A stretch of DNA of 64,000 nt from assembly GCF_022811845.1 (NCBI RefSeq), contig NZ_CP064266.1:3410001-3474000 (forward strand), in the 5' to 3' direction. Each line of letters starts with the position of its first letter. Position 1 is the first letter of the stretch. A model generated the notes under the pieces. That model did not search any database, was not told where the DNA came from, and saw only the letters and a program-made list of their open reading frames with translations. This DNA is from Bacillus pseudomycoides (GTDB lineage Bacteria > Bacillota > Bacilli > Bacillales > Bacillaceae_G). Position numbers and translations under genes: made by a program. Below are positions 52,665-61,599 of the stretch, in pieces.

Positions 52665-52711
52665 TAATATAGTTATGGCACAGAAAGTATTTTAACATAA
52701 GGAGGCTTTTT

Positions 52712-53362
52712 ATGAGGATCAAAGGAAACTATGTGCCAAAAAGAGAAGTTTTATTTTGTTCAACTGCATTTACAATAGGTGAAGCCTTAGATCATTTAAA
52801 CAAAACCGGTTATCGCTGTGTCCCAGTTTTAGATGAAAAAAAAGAGAAATTTCTAGGAAATGTATATAAAGTAGATATTTTAGAATATAAAGGTTCATTA
52901 GAAGAGAATCTATCAGAATTATTAAACGATAAAGGGGGCTATGTGAGAGAAGACTCTTCTTTCTTTAAAGTGTTTTTTACAATTAAGAAGCTACCATATT
53001 TGTCCGTTGTCGATGATAAAGGAACATTTCTTGGAATCCTAACTCATAAAAAGGTATTTGAGCTATTAGAGGATGCATGGGGTGTTCATTCTAGTAAGTA
53101 TTCTGTTATGGTGGGAACCCAGGATTATAATGGGGCCATTCAAAAGTTATCCACTGTTTTAAAAAAATATAGCGGTATTCAAAGTCTAATGACATTTGAT
53201 AATAATGCGTTATTAGTGCGTAGAATTATGTTTACATTAGGTGAAGAATTTAAAGCAGAAAAGTTAGATAATTTATTACAAGATTTAGAAGACCACGGAT
53301 TTCGCGTTGTATATGTAGAAGAAATGAATAATCCACGTGAAGTGGAGGAGACAATAGAATAG
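52712..53362 (+). CDS. cbpA: CBS-domain protein, CbpA-like (c-di-AMP)
   Basis: A 216-residue protein with two CBS domains over about 10-130 (VPVLDEKKEKFLGNVYKVDIL and LSVVDDKGTFLGILTHKKVFELL) and an ACT-like C-terminal part. The length and layout match CbpA of Listeria, a cyclic-di-AMP binding protein; homology is by memory only. AAGGAGG precedes the ATG. Two CodY-like boxes lie in its leader. Confidence 0.7.
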   Translation: MRIKGNYVPKREVLFCSTAFTIGEALDHLNKTGYRCVPVLDEKKEKFLGNVYKVDILEYKGSLEENLSELLNDKGGYVREDSSFFKVFFTIKKLPYLSVVDDKGTFLGILTHKKVFELLEDAWGVHSSKYSVMVGTQDYNGAIQKLSTVLKKYSGIQSLMTFDNNALLVRRIMFTLGEEFKAEKLDNLLQDLEDHGFRVVYVEEMNNPREVEETIE

Positions 53363-53365
53363 ACA

Positions 53366-53399
53366 TGAAAAGCCATCTGTATGATTTTGATGGCTTTTC
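53366..53399 (+). terminator. Terminator of the CBS gene
   Basis: AAAAGCCATC and GATGGCTTTT arms. Confidence 0.85.
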
Positions 53400-53740
53400 G
53401 TTATGCATAAGAAAAGAAATGTTAATGTTATTTTAAAATAAAAAATGAACGCTTACGTATTTATTTCTAAAATATTTTTCTAAAAGAATAATAGATGAAA
53501 AAGGTGTGCATACTATTTTGTTTTTCGAAAAATTCCATATAAAAAATATGTTTCTATTTTTCAACTAAATGTGTTACGATATTTGTGATAAAAGCAAAGA
53601 GGTCTGACAAGTTCCATTCCATGGTATAACACTCTAATGATTTAAATATTCAAAAAAATCAAAATTAATAGATTAGAGTAAGAAAAAAGGTGAATTATGG
53701 GGGAAGACATTGCTTTTTAAGGGGCATATATAATCAACAT
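53400..53740 (+). other. brnQ upstream region without a gene
   Basis: AT-rich stretch. A stem of ACTCTAAT (53631-53638) with ATTAGAGT (53672-53679) is visible. A weak CodY-like site (11 of 15) lies near 53523-53537. No T-box specifier or its AGGGTGGNACCGCG block is present. I see no coding frame with a binding site. Confidence 0.4.
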
Positions 53741-53756
53741 GGTTAGAGAGGAGGAT

Positions 53757-53803
53757 GCATAGCATATTGTGAAAGAGACAAAAACAATAGAGACATGCTA
53801 TGC
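53757..53803 (+). promoter_or_regulatory. Hairpin between the SD and start of brnQ
   Basis: GCATAGCAT (53757-53765) and ATGCTATGC (53795-53803) are perfect 9-bp complements; ATTGT (53766-53770) and ACAAT (53784-53788) can extend the stem. The strong AGAGGAGG (about 53747-53754) lies just before it and the brnQ ATG 10 bases after it, so folding would bring the site next to the start codon. Confidence 0.55.
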
Positions 53804-53812
53804 GAAAGAGAG

Positions 53813-55150
53813 ATGAAGGGACGATTAAGGCCAGGAGACACGCTAGCGATCGGTTTAATGTTGTTTGCATTATTTTTAGGAGCTGGAAATTTAATTTTCC
53901 CACCAGTATTAGGACAACAAGCTGGAGAAAATGTTTGGATTGCCACAATTGGATTCCTTGTAACAGGAGTCGGACTCCCCCTATTAGCTGTAACTGCTGT
54001 CGCTTTTGTAGAAGGGGACTTGAAAGCGTTATCCTCTAGAGTACATCCTATATTTGCGTTTATTTTCCCACTGGTTAGTTATTTAGCAATTGGACCATTC
54101 TTTGCAATCCCGCGAACAGGAGCGGTTTCTTTTGAAATGGGAATGAAACCATTTTTAACGGAAGCAATGGCTTCAGAATGGTATATGCTGTTTCTATACA
54201 CAGCAGTTTTCTTCGGTATTACTTGGTATTTATCACTAAATCCATCAAAATTAATTGATTGGTTTGGAAAGTTTCTTACTCCGTTATTAGTATTAATTGT
54301 TGCTGTAATTGTTGGGAAAGCGATTATCGATCCAATTGGGGCACCTGCTGCACCGTTAGATGCATATAAAGATAATGCGTTTTTCGGCGGATTTATTCAA
54401 GGATACTTAACGATGGATGCTATTAGTGCACTTGTATTTGGAATCGTTGTTGTACAAGTTATTCGTTCAAAAGGAATAAAAGAGAGCAGACAAATTGCAA
54501 AAACAACAATTGTATCAGGCATTATTGCTGTACTAGGTTTAACGTTAATTTATTTATCACTCGCTTATCTTGGTTCAACAAGTACATCACTTGGTGTTTC
54601 TGATAATGGAGGTCTTATTTTAACGAAAGTTGTAAATGAGCTATATGGCACGAGTGGCAAAATATTATTAGGCCTTGTTATTACACTTGCTTGTTTAACA
54701 ACGTCAGTTGGACTTGCATCAGCATGTGCGGGGTTCTTTACGAACTTATTCCCAAAAGTATCACATAAAATGGTTGTAACATTGGTATGTGTGTTTAGTT
54801 TAGTTGTATCAAACCTAGGATTAACACAGCTTATTGCTGTAACATTACCAGTATTGATGATTATTTATCCTGTTGCGATCGTACTAATTGTTCTGTCTTA
54901 TTTCCATAAATGGATTGGGCAGCGAAATACAATATATATCGGTGCGATTTTAGGGGCACTAGTTATTAGTCTATTTAACGGTTTAGAAAGTGCAAATATT
55001 AAGTTTGACGCTATAACAAATGTCCTGCAAATGCTTCCTTTATATAAGGAAGGCATTGGGTGGTTATTACCATCATGTATTGGTGGGGTTATCGGTTACT
55101 TTTTATATAGACCAAACGAATCAAGTGAGTTGCAAAAGAAAGGTGCTTAG
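53813..55150 (+). CDS. brnQ: Branched-chain amino-acid transporter BrnQ
   Basis: A 445-residue sodium-coupled LIV-II carrier with twelve helices, opened by GLMLFALFLGAGNLIFPPVLGQ and with FAIPRTGAVSFEMG and GIVVVQVIRSKGI. It imports leucine, isoleucine and valine. The start is uncertain: ATG at 53813 gives the usual N-terminus (KGRLRPGDTLAIG), but the strong binding site is 60 bases upstream, beyond a hairpin; an ATG at 53795 lies within that hairpin. No T-box was found. Confidence 0.9.
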   Translation: MKGRLRPGDTLAIGLMLFALFLGAGNLIFPPVLGQQAGENVWIATIGFLVTGVGLPLLAVTAVAFVEGDLKALSSRVHPIFAFIFPLVSYLAIGPFFAIPRTGAVSFEMGMKPFLTEAMASEWYMLFLYTAVFFGITWYLSLNPSKLIDWFGKFLTPLLVLIVAVIVGKAIIDPIGAPAAPLDAYKDNAFFGGFIQGYLTMDAISALVFGIVVVQVIRSKGIKESRQIAKTTIVSGIIAVLGLTLIYLSLAYLGSTSTSLGVSDNGGLILTKVVNELYGTSGKILLGLVITLACLTTSVGLASACAGFFTNLFPKVSHKMVVTLVCVFSLVVSNLGLTQLIAVTLPVLMIIYPVAIVLIVLSYFHKWIGQRNTIYIGAILGALVISLFNGLESANIKFDAITNVLQMLPLYKEGIGWLLPSCIGGVIGYFLYRPNESSELQKKGA

Positions 55151-55164
55151 GCATCTTTCTTTTC
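55134..55164 (+). terminator. Terminator overlapping the brnQ stop
   Basis: AAAAGAAAGGTGC and GCATCTTTCTTTTC arms with the stop codon in the loop. Confidence 0.75.
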
Positions 55165-55222
55165 TTTTTTTAAAGGGGATTCATATGGTTTGTCTAAATA
55201 TTAGTTTAGAAGGAGTGATACA

Positions 55223-55552
55223 ATGGCTAATTTTGAAGGCTTTTTACAGTTAGATATACGTGTTGGAACGATAAAAAAAGCAGAAGAGTTTAAAGAAGCA
55301 CGTATAACTGCGATTAAATTAGAAATTGACTTCGGTGAACTTGGTATAAAGCAATCAAGTGCTCAAATTACAAAGCGATACACACCGGAAGATTTAATAG
55401 GAAAACAAGTAGTTGCGATTGTGAATTTTCCGCCAAAACGTGTTGCGGGTTTTAAATCGGAAGTGCTCGTGCTAGGCGGAGTACCAGAACAAGGAGATGT
55501 AATCTTACTGCAGCCAGATATAGAAGTCCCTAATGGAACACCAATTAGTTAA
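55223..55552 (+). CDS. csaA: CsaA tRNA-binding chaperone
   Basis: A 109-residue OB-fold protein of the CsaA/YtpR-EMAP type, with FLQLDIRVGTIKKAEEF, QSSAQITKRYTPEDL and VAIVNFPPKRVAGFKSEVLV. CsaA is a dimeric chaperone linked to protein export and binds tRNA. The gene is followed 18 bases later by the DUF1572 gene, so a bicistronic unit is likely. AGAAGGAG precedes the ATG. Confidence 0.93.
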   Translation: MANFEGFLQLDIRVGTIKKAEEFKEARITAIKLEIDFGELGIKQSSAQITKRYTPEDLIGKQVVAIVNFPPKRVAGFKSEVLVLGGVPEQGDVILLQPDIEVPNGTPIS

Positions 55553-55570
55553 TAGGGGAGAGGATTAAGA

Positions 55571-56086
55571 ATGGATGTGGGAAAGGTCTATTTAGAATGT
55601 GCAATTTCAAACTTTAAGGCAATGCAAAAGCAAGGAGAACAGGCGCTTTCACAGTTATCATATGAACAAATAAGTTGGAAACCTCATGAAGAAGCAAATA
55701 GTATTGCTGTTATAATCAAACACTTACATGGGAATATGCGCTCAAGGTGGACGGATTTTTTAACGACAGATGGTGAAAAGTTAGATCGAAATCGTGATGG
55801 TGAATTTGAAGGCGGTTATGCTTCAAAAGAAGAAGTGCTAGCAGCATGGGGGGAAGGATGGGGGTATGTTTTTCAAGCGCTGCAATCATTAACTCCGCAA
55901 GATCTTTTAAAGATAATTCATATTCGTGGTGAAGCACATAGTGTTATGCAAGCAATTGAAAGGCAGATTGCTCATTATGCATCACATATCGGACAGATTA
56001 TTTATGTTGGAAAATTGCTGAAAGAAAAAGAGTGGGAGTGTTTAAGTATTCCGAAAGGACAGTCTAATCGCTATCTTCAAAAGTGA
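55571..56086 (+). CDS. DinB-like protein, DUF1572
   Basis: A 171-residue four-helix-bundle protein. The three metal-ligand histidines of the DinB superfamily are present: H in IKHLHGNMRSRW, and the pair in IAHYASHIGQI. The DUF1572 subgroup has the ISWKPHEEANSIAVIIKHLH motif. Members may act as thiol-dependent transferases; no activity is assigned here. It overlaps the convergent next gene by ten bases. Confidence 0.88.
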   Translation: MDVGKVYLECAISNFKAMQKQGEQALSQLSYEQISWKPHEEANSIAVIIKHLHGNMRSRWTDFLTTDGEKLDRNRDGEFEGGYASKEEVLAAWGEGWGYVFQALQSLTPQDLLKIIHIRGEAHSVMQAIERQIAHYASHIGQIIYVGKLLKEKEWECLSIPKGQSNRYLQK

Positions 56087-56373
56087 CGTTCAATATAATA
56101 GTAAGAAATCAAACGGCATAAAGCAGGTGTTAAAAAGAAGTTCCAAATAACTGATGGCTCGCTTATGGTTAAAATACTCCCTACAGCGAGAGTATACCAA
56201 ATGGAATATACTCCAAATAGTGTATTAATAGGAATAAAACTAGAAAAGAAAAATTGTTCGTTAAAACAAGTGTTATGGAATAAGTAGATGCGTATGTAAA
56301 ACATTGCGGTAACAAGATCTTGCTTTCTGGCAATTGTTTTTTTGCATTTATGACATATAAAAGTTGGTTTCAT
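56077..56373 (-). CDS. Hypothetical membrane protein with CxxC start, 98 aa
   Basis: A 98-residue protein starting MKPTFICHKCKKTIARKQDL, a CxxC zinc-ribbon half, followed by two hydrophobic stretches (about 45-65 and 72-90). GGAGTG precedes the ATG. No family recognised. It lies 27 bases downstream of the next small membrane gene on the same strand, so they may be cotranscribed. Confidence 0.6.
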   Translation of the reverse strand: MKPTFICHKCKKTIARKQDLVTAMFYIRIYLFHNTCFNEQFFFSSFIPINTLFGVYSIWYTLAVGSILTISEPSVIWNFFLTPALCRLISYYYIERHF

Positions 56374-56399
56374 TTCTACACTCCATTAAAAGATAAGTA

Positions 56400-56693
56400 T
56401 TATGCCTTTCTTAAAGTTGTGATTAGTTTATAAATAAGGAGATATAAAGAGTATACTCCTACATAAGCCCCGGTTATGAGAAATAGTGGATTCAACAAAA
56501 TACCGTGAATGGTTGTCATAAATACTAAGCCATGCAGTACAACATCATATATGTTAAAAGCAATTATTGTACCAAGTATATATAATGAAAGGTATGCGCA
56601 AATATCTAGGAAAGCACGGATTTTAGGGTGTGCTGCAAATAATAAAAAAACACATGATAAAACAATAGGAATGATACCGATAATTAGCTTCAA
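56400..56693 (-). CDS. Hypothetical membrane protein, 97 aa
   Basis: A 97-residue protein with three hydrophobic helices (about 3-20, 28-50, 60-88). TTG at 56693 has AGAGGTG upstream. No family recognised. It is probably the first gene of a two-gene unit with the CxxC protein. Confidence 0.6.
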   Translation of the reverse strand: MKLIIGIIPIVLSCVFLLFAAHPKIRAFLDICAYLSLYILGTIIAFNIYDVVLHGLVFMTTIHGILLNPLFLITGAYVGVYSLYLLIYKLITTLRKA

Positions 56694-56782
56694 TTCATTT
56701 CACCTCTATGACAATATAGCCGAAATTTAGGCGGTCTATTCTCTATAGCTTGTACATAAGTTGGAACAGAGAGGGTGATGTT

Positions 56783-57937
56783 ATGAATCGAGGCTTTTTT
56801 TATGTGCAACTAACAAGTGTACGAAAGCTTATTTTATTTGTTGTTATGATGATGTTGGCAACCTTTTTTCTTATTAGTATGATGGTGACTTCATTGAAAG
56901 AAACAAAGTCAGCATATTTATATAATTGGTTGAATGAGTTATCGATGAATGGGTATATGTATGTGATTGGAAAGGAAAATCATTATTTTACACAAGAATA
57001 TCGGAATTTAAATCAAGACTTTTCGATTTCATCTTTTCTTCTGTCAACAGCGACAAATATTCGGTTTGATGATGTGCGCAGCTTCGTTGGGAAGGAACTT
57101 CCTGGATTCGGAAGGTATGATACAGAAATTGTCATTGCTGGTGAAGGAACTGACTATTCTAATTTACCGATAGAATCAAGTGTTCCGCTTGAAGAAGTGG
57201 TGAAAGAACGGACGGGAGAAACAGGACAAGTTCCAAAAACAGATCCAAATAAAGAGAAAAAGGGACCTGCACAAACAACTGGAAAAAGGCAAGTTGCATT
57301 TATTTATCATTCTCACAGCTGGGAATCTTATTTACCTTTATTAAATTTAACAACTGACCCAGATCCGAATAAGGCAACAAGTTCTGTGACGAATATTTCT
57401 ATACTTGGAGAACGGTTCCGTGACCAATTAGCAAATGAAGGGATAGGAGCTGTTAATGATAAAACGGATGTTGGGAAAAGGTTGATTAGTAAGGGATTAA
57501 ATAGTAATAGTTCTTATAAAATGTCTCGGGAGATTGTACAGGAGGCAATGGCAGGGAATCAAGAATTACAATACTTTTTTGATTTGCACCGAGATAGTGC
57601 CCGTAAAAATGTCACGACAAAAGCAATTGGAGATAAATCGTATGCGAAGCTTGCTTTTGTCATTGGAAAAGGAAATAAAAATTACACAAAAAACTTACAA
57701 TTAGCAACTGCGCTGCATGAAGCGATTAATAAAAAATATCCAGGGGTAAGTCGAGGGGTTATACAAAAGGGGTTTCAAACAGGGAACGGTGTTTATAATC
57801 AGGATTTGTCAGGACAAGCGATTTTAATTGAAGTGGGAGGTGTAGATAATACATCTGAAGAATTAAATCGTTCCATTGATGTATTGGCAAAAGCATTTAG
57901 TGAATATTTTTGGCAGGCAGAAAAGGTGAATGGATGA
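56783..57937 (+). CDS. spoIIP: Stage II sporulation protein P (SpoIIP) paralogue
   Basis: A 384-residue protein with an N-terminal membrane anchor (about 15-38) and a zinc amidase/endopeptidase domain: YHSHSWESYLP with the catalytic histidine, FFDLHRDS and ILIEVGGVDN with the glutamate. SpoIIP degrades septal peptidoglycan with SpoIID during engulfment. The usual spoIIP lies next to gpr; here neither gpr nor hemN is adjacent, so this is probably a second copy. The start at 56783 follows AGAGAGGG. Confidence 0.9.
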   Translation: MNRGFFYVQLTSVRKLILFVVMMMLATFFLISMMVTSLKETKSAYLYNWLNELSMNGYMYVIGKENHYFTQEYRNLNQDFSISSFLLSTATNIRFDDVRSFVGKELPGFGRYDTEIVIAGEGTDYSNLPIESSVPLEEVVKERTGETGQVPKTDPNKEKKGPAQTTGKRQVAFIYHSHSWESYLPLLNLTTDPDPNKATSSVTNISILGERFRDQLANEGIGAVNDKTDVGKRLISKGLNSNSSYKMSREIVQEAMAGNQELQYFFDLHRDSARKNVTTKAIGDKSYAKLAFVIGKGNKNYTKNLQLATALHEAINKKYPGVSRGVIQKGFQTGNGVYNQDLSGQAILIEVGGVDNTSEELNRSIDVLAKAFSEYFWQAEKVNG

Positions 57938-57966
57938 ACGTAAGCGAGGTGCTTACGTTTTTTTGT
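57937..57966 (+). terminator. Terminator of spoIIP
   Basis: AACGTAAGC and GCTTACGTTTTTTT arms around GAGGT. Confidence 0.9.
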
Positions 57967-58148
57967 GTTCAATAAGAAGAAAAAGACAGGAACCAGGGTT
58001 TTTCTAAATAAAGTTTCATATTCAATATACTAATATCGAAACTTGTCTATTTCTCCTATGAAAAATAGAAAGGTATTTCATAAAAAAATAGCGAAACCCT
58101 CTTTATAGATAATATTTTTCACATTATAAAATCGACAGGGTGATAGAG

Positions 58149-58640
58149 ATGATACGAGAAATTCAAATAGAGGACACAGCAGCATTTTTACAATTAGGAA
58201 AACAATTGGATGAAGAAACTTCCTTTATGTTATTGGAACCAGGTGAACGGGACACAACAGTGGAGCAGCAAAAAAATATGATTAAACGCTTTATAGAAAA
58301 CAATAATTCTACAATATTTGTAGCAGTAGAAGGGGAGCAATTAGTTGGATTTATTTTAGCTAATGGTGGTAATGTGCAAAGAAGCAAGCATGCAGCAGCG
58401 ATTGTAATTGGAATTTTACAAGGATATAGCGGAAAAGGAATTGGAACGGCTTTGTTTAAAGAGATAGAAAGATGGGCAAAATCACATGATGTATGGCGTT
58501 TAGAGTTAACAGTAATGGCCCATAATACGCGAGCACAAGCACTATATAAAAAAGCTGGATTTGAAAAAGAAGGTGTCAAGAAAACTTCTCTCATTGTTGG
58601 TGGAAAAAATATCGACGAGTATTATATGCCAAATTATTAA
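58149..58640 (+). CDS. GNAT acetyltransferase
   Basis: A 163-residue GNAT protein with VIGILQGYSGKGIGTALFKE as the acetyl-CoA loop and LELTVMAHNTRAQALYKKAG for the C-terminal strand. The substrate is unknown. ATG at 58149 is preferred, with AGGGTGATAG ahead; a GTG at 58140 is the alternative. It lies 16 bases before the carboxypeptidase gene, forming a probable three-gene unit with it and the NUDIX gene. Confidence 0.88.
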   Translation: MIREIQIEDTAAFLQLGKQLDEETSFMLLEPGERDTTVEQQKNMIKRFIENNNSTIFVAVEGEQLVGFILANGGNVQRSKHAAAIVIGILQGYSGKGIGTALFKEIERWAKSHDVWRLELTVMAHNTRAQALYKKAGFEKEGVKKTSLIVGGKNIDEYYMPNY

Positions 58641-58656
58641 AATAAGAGGTCGTTTT

Positions 58657-59397
58657 ATGAAAAAAAGATGGACACTACTGAGTGTCGTAGTAGTTGCAAT
58701 TATTATTGGAGTGGCAGGAATTAATTATAAAATGTATAAAGATAAGCAAGCACAAGAGGTGAATAGCAGTGTTGCATTTCCAAAAGTGCAAGAAACGATT
58801 GCAACAATGGAGGGAGATCTTGCGGTTGTGAATAACCCAGATTCTGTACTTGTACTTGTAAATAAAAGTAGAAGGCTACCAGATCGTTATAAACCACAAG
58901 ATTTAGTTATTCCAAAAGTACGTTATTCGAGTGAAGGGGATCAAGAGAAAAAGAAGATGAGGAAAGAAGCAGCTCAGGCACTTGAAAACATGTTCAAACA
59001 AGGTGATCAAGAGAGAATTTTTCTCTTTGCAGTCTCTGGATTCAGGTCTTTTGATCGGCAAAAAGTACTAAATACAATGTATAAGATTCAAGATGGAGAA
59101 GCGAAAACAGCGATGTCGAGTGCGATTCCAGGAACGAGTGAACATCAAACGGGACTTGCGATGGATATTACATCACAATCTGCTAAATTTCAATTAGAGT
59201 CTGTTTTTGGAGATACAAAGGAAGGAAAATGGCTTGCTGAAAATGCACATAAGTTTGGCTTTGTCATTCGGTATACAAAAGAGAAGGAATCGATTACGGG
59301 TTATAGATATGAACCATGGCACGTTCGTTATGTAGGGAATCCGCAAGCTACTTATTTGTACGAAAATCAACTCACATTAGAAGAAGCCATGAAATAA
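58657..59397 (+). CDS. VanY/LdcB-type D,D- or L,D-carboxypeptidase
   Basis: A 246-residue protein with an N-terminal membrane anchor (about 5-24) and an M15 peptidase domain: SGFRSFDRQ, the zinc motif SEHQTGLAMDI (H and D), and EPWHVRYVG (third zinc histidine). Such enzymes trim peptidoglycan stem peptides outside the cell. It is not near other van genes. AGAGGTCG precedes the ATG. Confidence 0.92.
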   Translation: MKKRWTLLSVVVVAIIIGVAGINYKMYKDKQAQEVNSSVAFPKVQETIATMEGDLAVVNNPDSVLVLVNKSRRLPDRYKPQDLVIPKVRYSSEGDQEKKKMRKEAAQALENMFKQGDQERIFLFAVSGFRSFDRQKVLNTMYKIQDGEAKTAMSSAIPGTSEHQTGLAMDITSQSAKFQLESVFGDTKEGKWLAENAHKFGFVIRYTKEKESITGYRYEPWHVRYVGNPQATYLYENQLTLEEAMK

Positions 59398-59420
59398 TGA
59401 ATTAGGGGGAGATGGCCTAG

Positions 59421-59867
59421 ATGACGATGTTATATAAGAAAAAGGTATATGCATACATTACAAGGGAGAAAGAAGGAGTTATGCAATTGCTTGTTTTTAA
59501 ACATCGTGATATGCCTGAAGCAGGTATACAGGTTCCGGGTGGAACGGTTGATGAAGGAGAAAAATTAGAAGAAGCAGTACTGCGTGAAGTATTAGAAGAG
59601 TCAGGTTTACGTCATTTATGTATAGAACGTTTCATTGGTGATTATATCATTCATATAAAAGAAAAACTGGAATATCAAAAACGTCACTTTTTTCATATAT
59701 CTTTATTAACAGATGTTAAGGATACATGGGAACATATAGTAATCGCAGGAGAGGAAGATCAGGGCTTAACATTTTGTTATGAATGGATTGATATAACAAG
59801 ATGTCCTGTATTAGCAGGGAATCAAGGTGAATTTGTACATTTACTAGAAGGGATGTATGTGAAATAA
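59421..59867 (+). CDS. NUDIX hydrolase
   Basis: A 148-residue NUDIX protein with box GGTVDEGEKLEEAVLREVLE then ESGL, all key residues present. It is preceded by a weak VFKHRDMPEAGIQVP strand typical of dinucleotide or phosphohydrolase types. It follows the carboxypeptidase gene by 23 bases. Confidence 0.9.
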   Translation: MTMLYKKKVYAYITREKEGVMQLLVFKHRDMPEAGIQVPGGTVDEGEKLEEAVLREVLEESGLRHLCIERFIGDYIIHIKEKLEYQKRHFFHISLLTDVKDTWEHIVIAGEEDQGLTFCYEWIDITRCPVLAGNQGEFVHLLEGMYVK

Positions 59868-59884
59868 AAAGTTTGCCCTTATGT

Positions 59885-59931
59885 TAAAAAACGTTTTAGG
59901 CGGATTTTGTTCGTCTAAAACGTTTTTTTAT
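59885..59931 (+). terminator. Terminator of the NUDIX gene
   Basis: AAAAAACGTTTTAG and CTAAAACGTTTTTTT arms with a part-paired centre. Confidence 0.9.
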
Positions 59932-60078
59932 TTCCCTTAAAATGGAAGGTTTTTGGATGTGGAAGTTGAAATTCTTGGTAGAGGATTTATATATCGAAAT
60001 GGGGAGAAATCACAATGATTAAAATTGATAAGTAATAAAATTTGAAATTGAGAAAGAATTAGTAAGGAGGGAATTTAG

Positions 60079-61554
60079 GTGGAGATTCAATTCAATAAAC
60101 TACTAAGAAAAGAATTAACAATTCATGATATACAAACAGCAATCGGAAATGGGGAGTTTACTTCGAAAGAGTTAGTTATGTATTACCTTCATAGAATAGC
60201 AAAATATGATCAAGACGGTCCGGAAATAAATTCTGTTTTAGAAATAAATCCAGATGCAATTTTTATCGCAGAAGGATTAGATCATGAAAGAAAAATAAAG
60301 GGTGTCAGAGGTCCTTTACACGGTATTCCAGTTATTTTAAAAGATAATATTGAAACAAATGATTCAATGCATACAAGTGCAGGAACAATTGCGCTTGAAA
60401 ACCATAGGAGTAATCATGATGCATTTCTTGTTGAGAAACTTCGTAAAGCAGGGGCAGTCATATTAGGTAAGACGAATATGACTGAATTAGCGAATGGAAT
60501 GTCTTTCGAAATGTGGGCTGGATATAGTTCAAGGGGCGGACAGGTCATTAATCCATATGGTTCAGGTGATGATAATCTTTTTGTTGGTGGTTCGAGTACA
60601 GGGTCGGCCGTAGCGGTTGCTGCAAACTTTACCGTTTTATCTGTTGGAACAGAAACGGATGCCTCTATTTTAAGCCCGGCAGTTCAGAATTCTGTAGTTG
60701 GTATTAAGCCTACTGTTGGGCTAATAAGCCGACGAGGAATTATACCTTTTACATATTCACAAGATACGGCGGGACCTTTTGCGAGAACAGTAACTGACGC
60801 GGCAATTCTATTAGGTAGTTTAACTGGGATAGATCAGCTTGATGCTGCGACTTATAAAAGCGAAGGAAGAGTTCCCCAGGATTATACGATATATTTAGAG
60901 TCTAATGGTTTAAAAGGAGCTAAGATTGGTGTATTTAATAAAGCGTCTGAAGACTATTATGAATCTGGCGAGTATGATGAAGAGCTGTTTCAGAATGTGA
61001 TACAAACATTGCAGAATGAAGGAGCAACAGTATTAGGAGATATCCAAATTCCATCTTTTCATAGAGAGTGGAGTTGGAGAGTCTCGTCGTATGAATTAAA
61101 GCATAGCCTAGATAATTATCTTTCTAAATTACCACCAACTATTCCGGTACATTCTATCTCTGAATTAATTGCATTTAATAAAAACATAGAAGAGAAAGCG
61201 TTGAAATATGGACAAAATAGGTTGGAATTTGGAAAGGATTTTCCGAATACACTAAGAAATCCTGAATACTTAAATGCAAAATTAGAAGATTTATATTTTT
61301 CCCAGGAGCAAGGGATTGATTTTGCGTTAAAAAGATATGATCTTGACGCTATTCTTTTTCCATCATATATAGGGTCAACAATATGTGCCAAAGTTGGTTA
61401 CCCTTCCATAGCGGTACCAGCTGGGTATATGAATAGCGGAAGAGCTTTTGGGATCACTTTAGTTAGTACCGCTTTTAGTGAAGGTACTTTAATCAAACTT
61501 GCCTATGCTTTTGAACAAGCTACAAGGCATAGACGAATTCCGAATTTATCATAA
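60079..61554 (+). CDS. Amidase (amidase-signature family)
   Basis: A 491-residue protein with the Ser-cisSer-Lys triad: K in PVILKDNIET, cis-Ser in GGSSTGSAVAVAANF and the nucleophile in GTETDASILSPAVQNS. Most relatives have DGS at the last site, here it is DAS. It hydrolyses an amide; the type often works on aryl or peptide amides. It begins with GTG at 60079, with AAGGAGGG. There is no signal peptide. Confidence 0.9.
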   Translation: MEIQFNKLLRKELTIHDIQTAIGNGEFTSKELVMYYLHRIAKYDQDGPEINSVLEINPDAIFIAEGLDHERKIKGVRGPLHGIPVILKDNIETNDSMHTSAGTIALENHRSNHDAFLVEKLRKAGAVILGKTNMTELANGMSFEMWAGYSSRGGQVINPYGSGDDNLFVGGSSTGSAVAVAANFTVLSVGTETDASILSPAVQNSVVGIKPTVGLISRRGIIPFTYSQDTAGPFARTVTDAAILLGSLTGIDQLDAATYKSEGRVPQDYTIYLESNGLKGAKIGVFNKASEDYYESGEYDEELFQNVIQTLQNEGATVLGDIQIPSFHREWSWRVSSYELKHSLDNYLSKLPPTIPVHSISELIAFNKNIEEKALKYGQNRLEFGKDFPNTLRNPEYLNAKLEDLYFSQEQGIDFALKRYDLDAILFPSYIGSTICAKVGYPSIAVPAGYMNSGRAFGITLVSTAFSEGTLIKLAYAFEQATRHRRIPNLS

Positions 61555-61556
61555 AA

Positions 61557-61592
61557 TAAAAAAAGGATAGGGCATTCTATCCTTTTTTATTT
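61557..61592. terminator. Bidirectional terminator
   Basis: AAAAAGGATAG and CTATCCTTTTTT arms between convergent genes. Confidence 0.9.
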
Positions 61593-61599
61593 TGCGAAC

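Noticed and set aside
53400..53812. T-box leader for brnQ
   Set aside because: No AGGGTGGNACCGCG block and no specifier stem was found.
53769..53816. GTG frame overlapping the brnQ start by ATGA, as a leader peptide
   Set aside because: The binding site is 14 bases away, and the frame coincides with the hairpin, which explains the sequence better.
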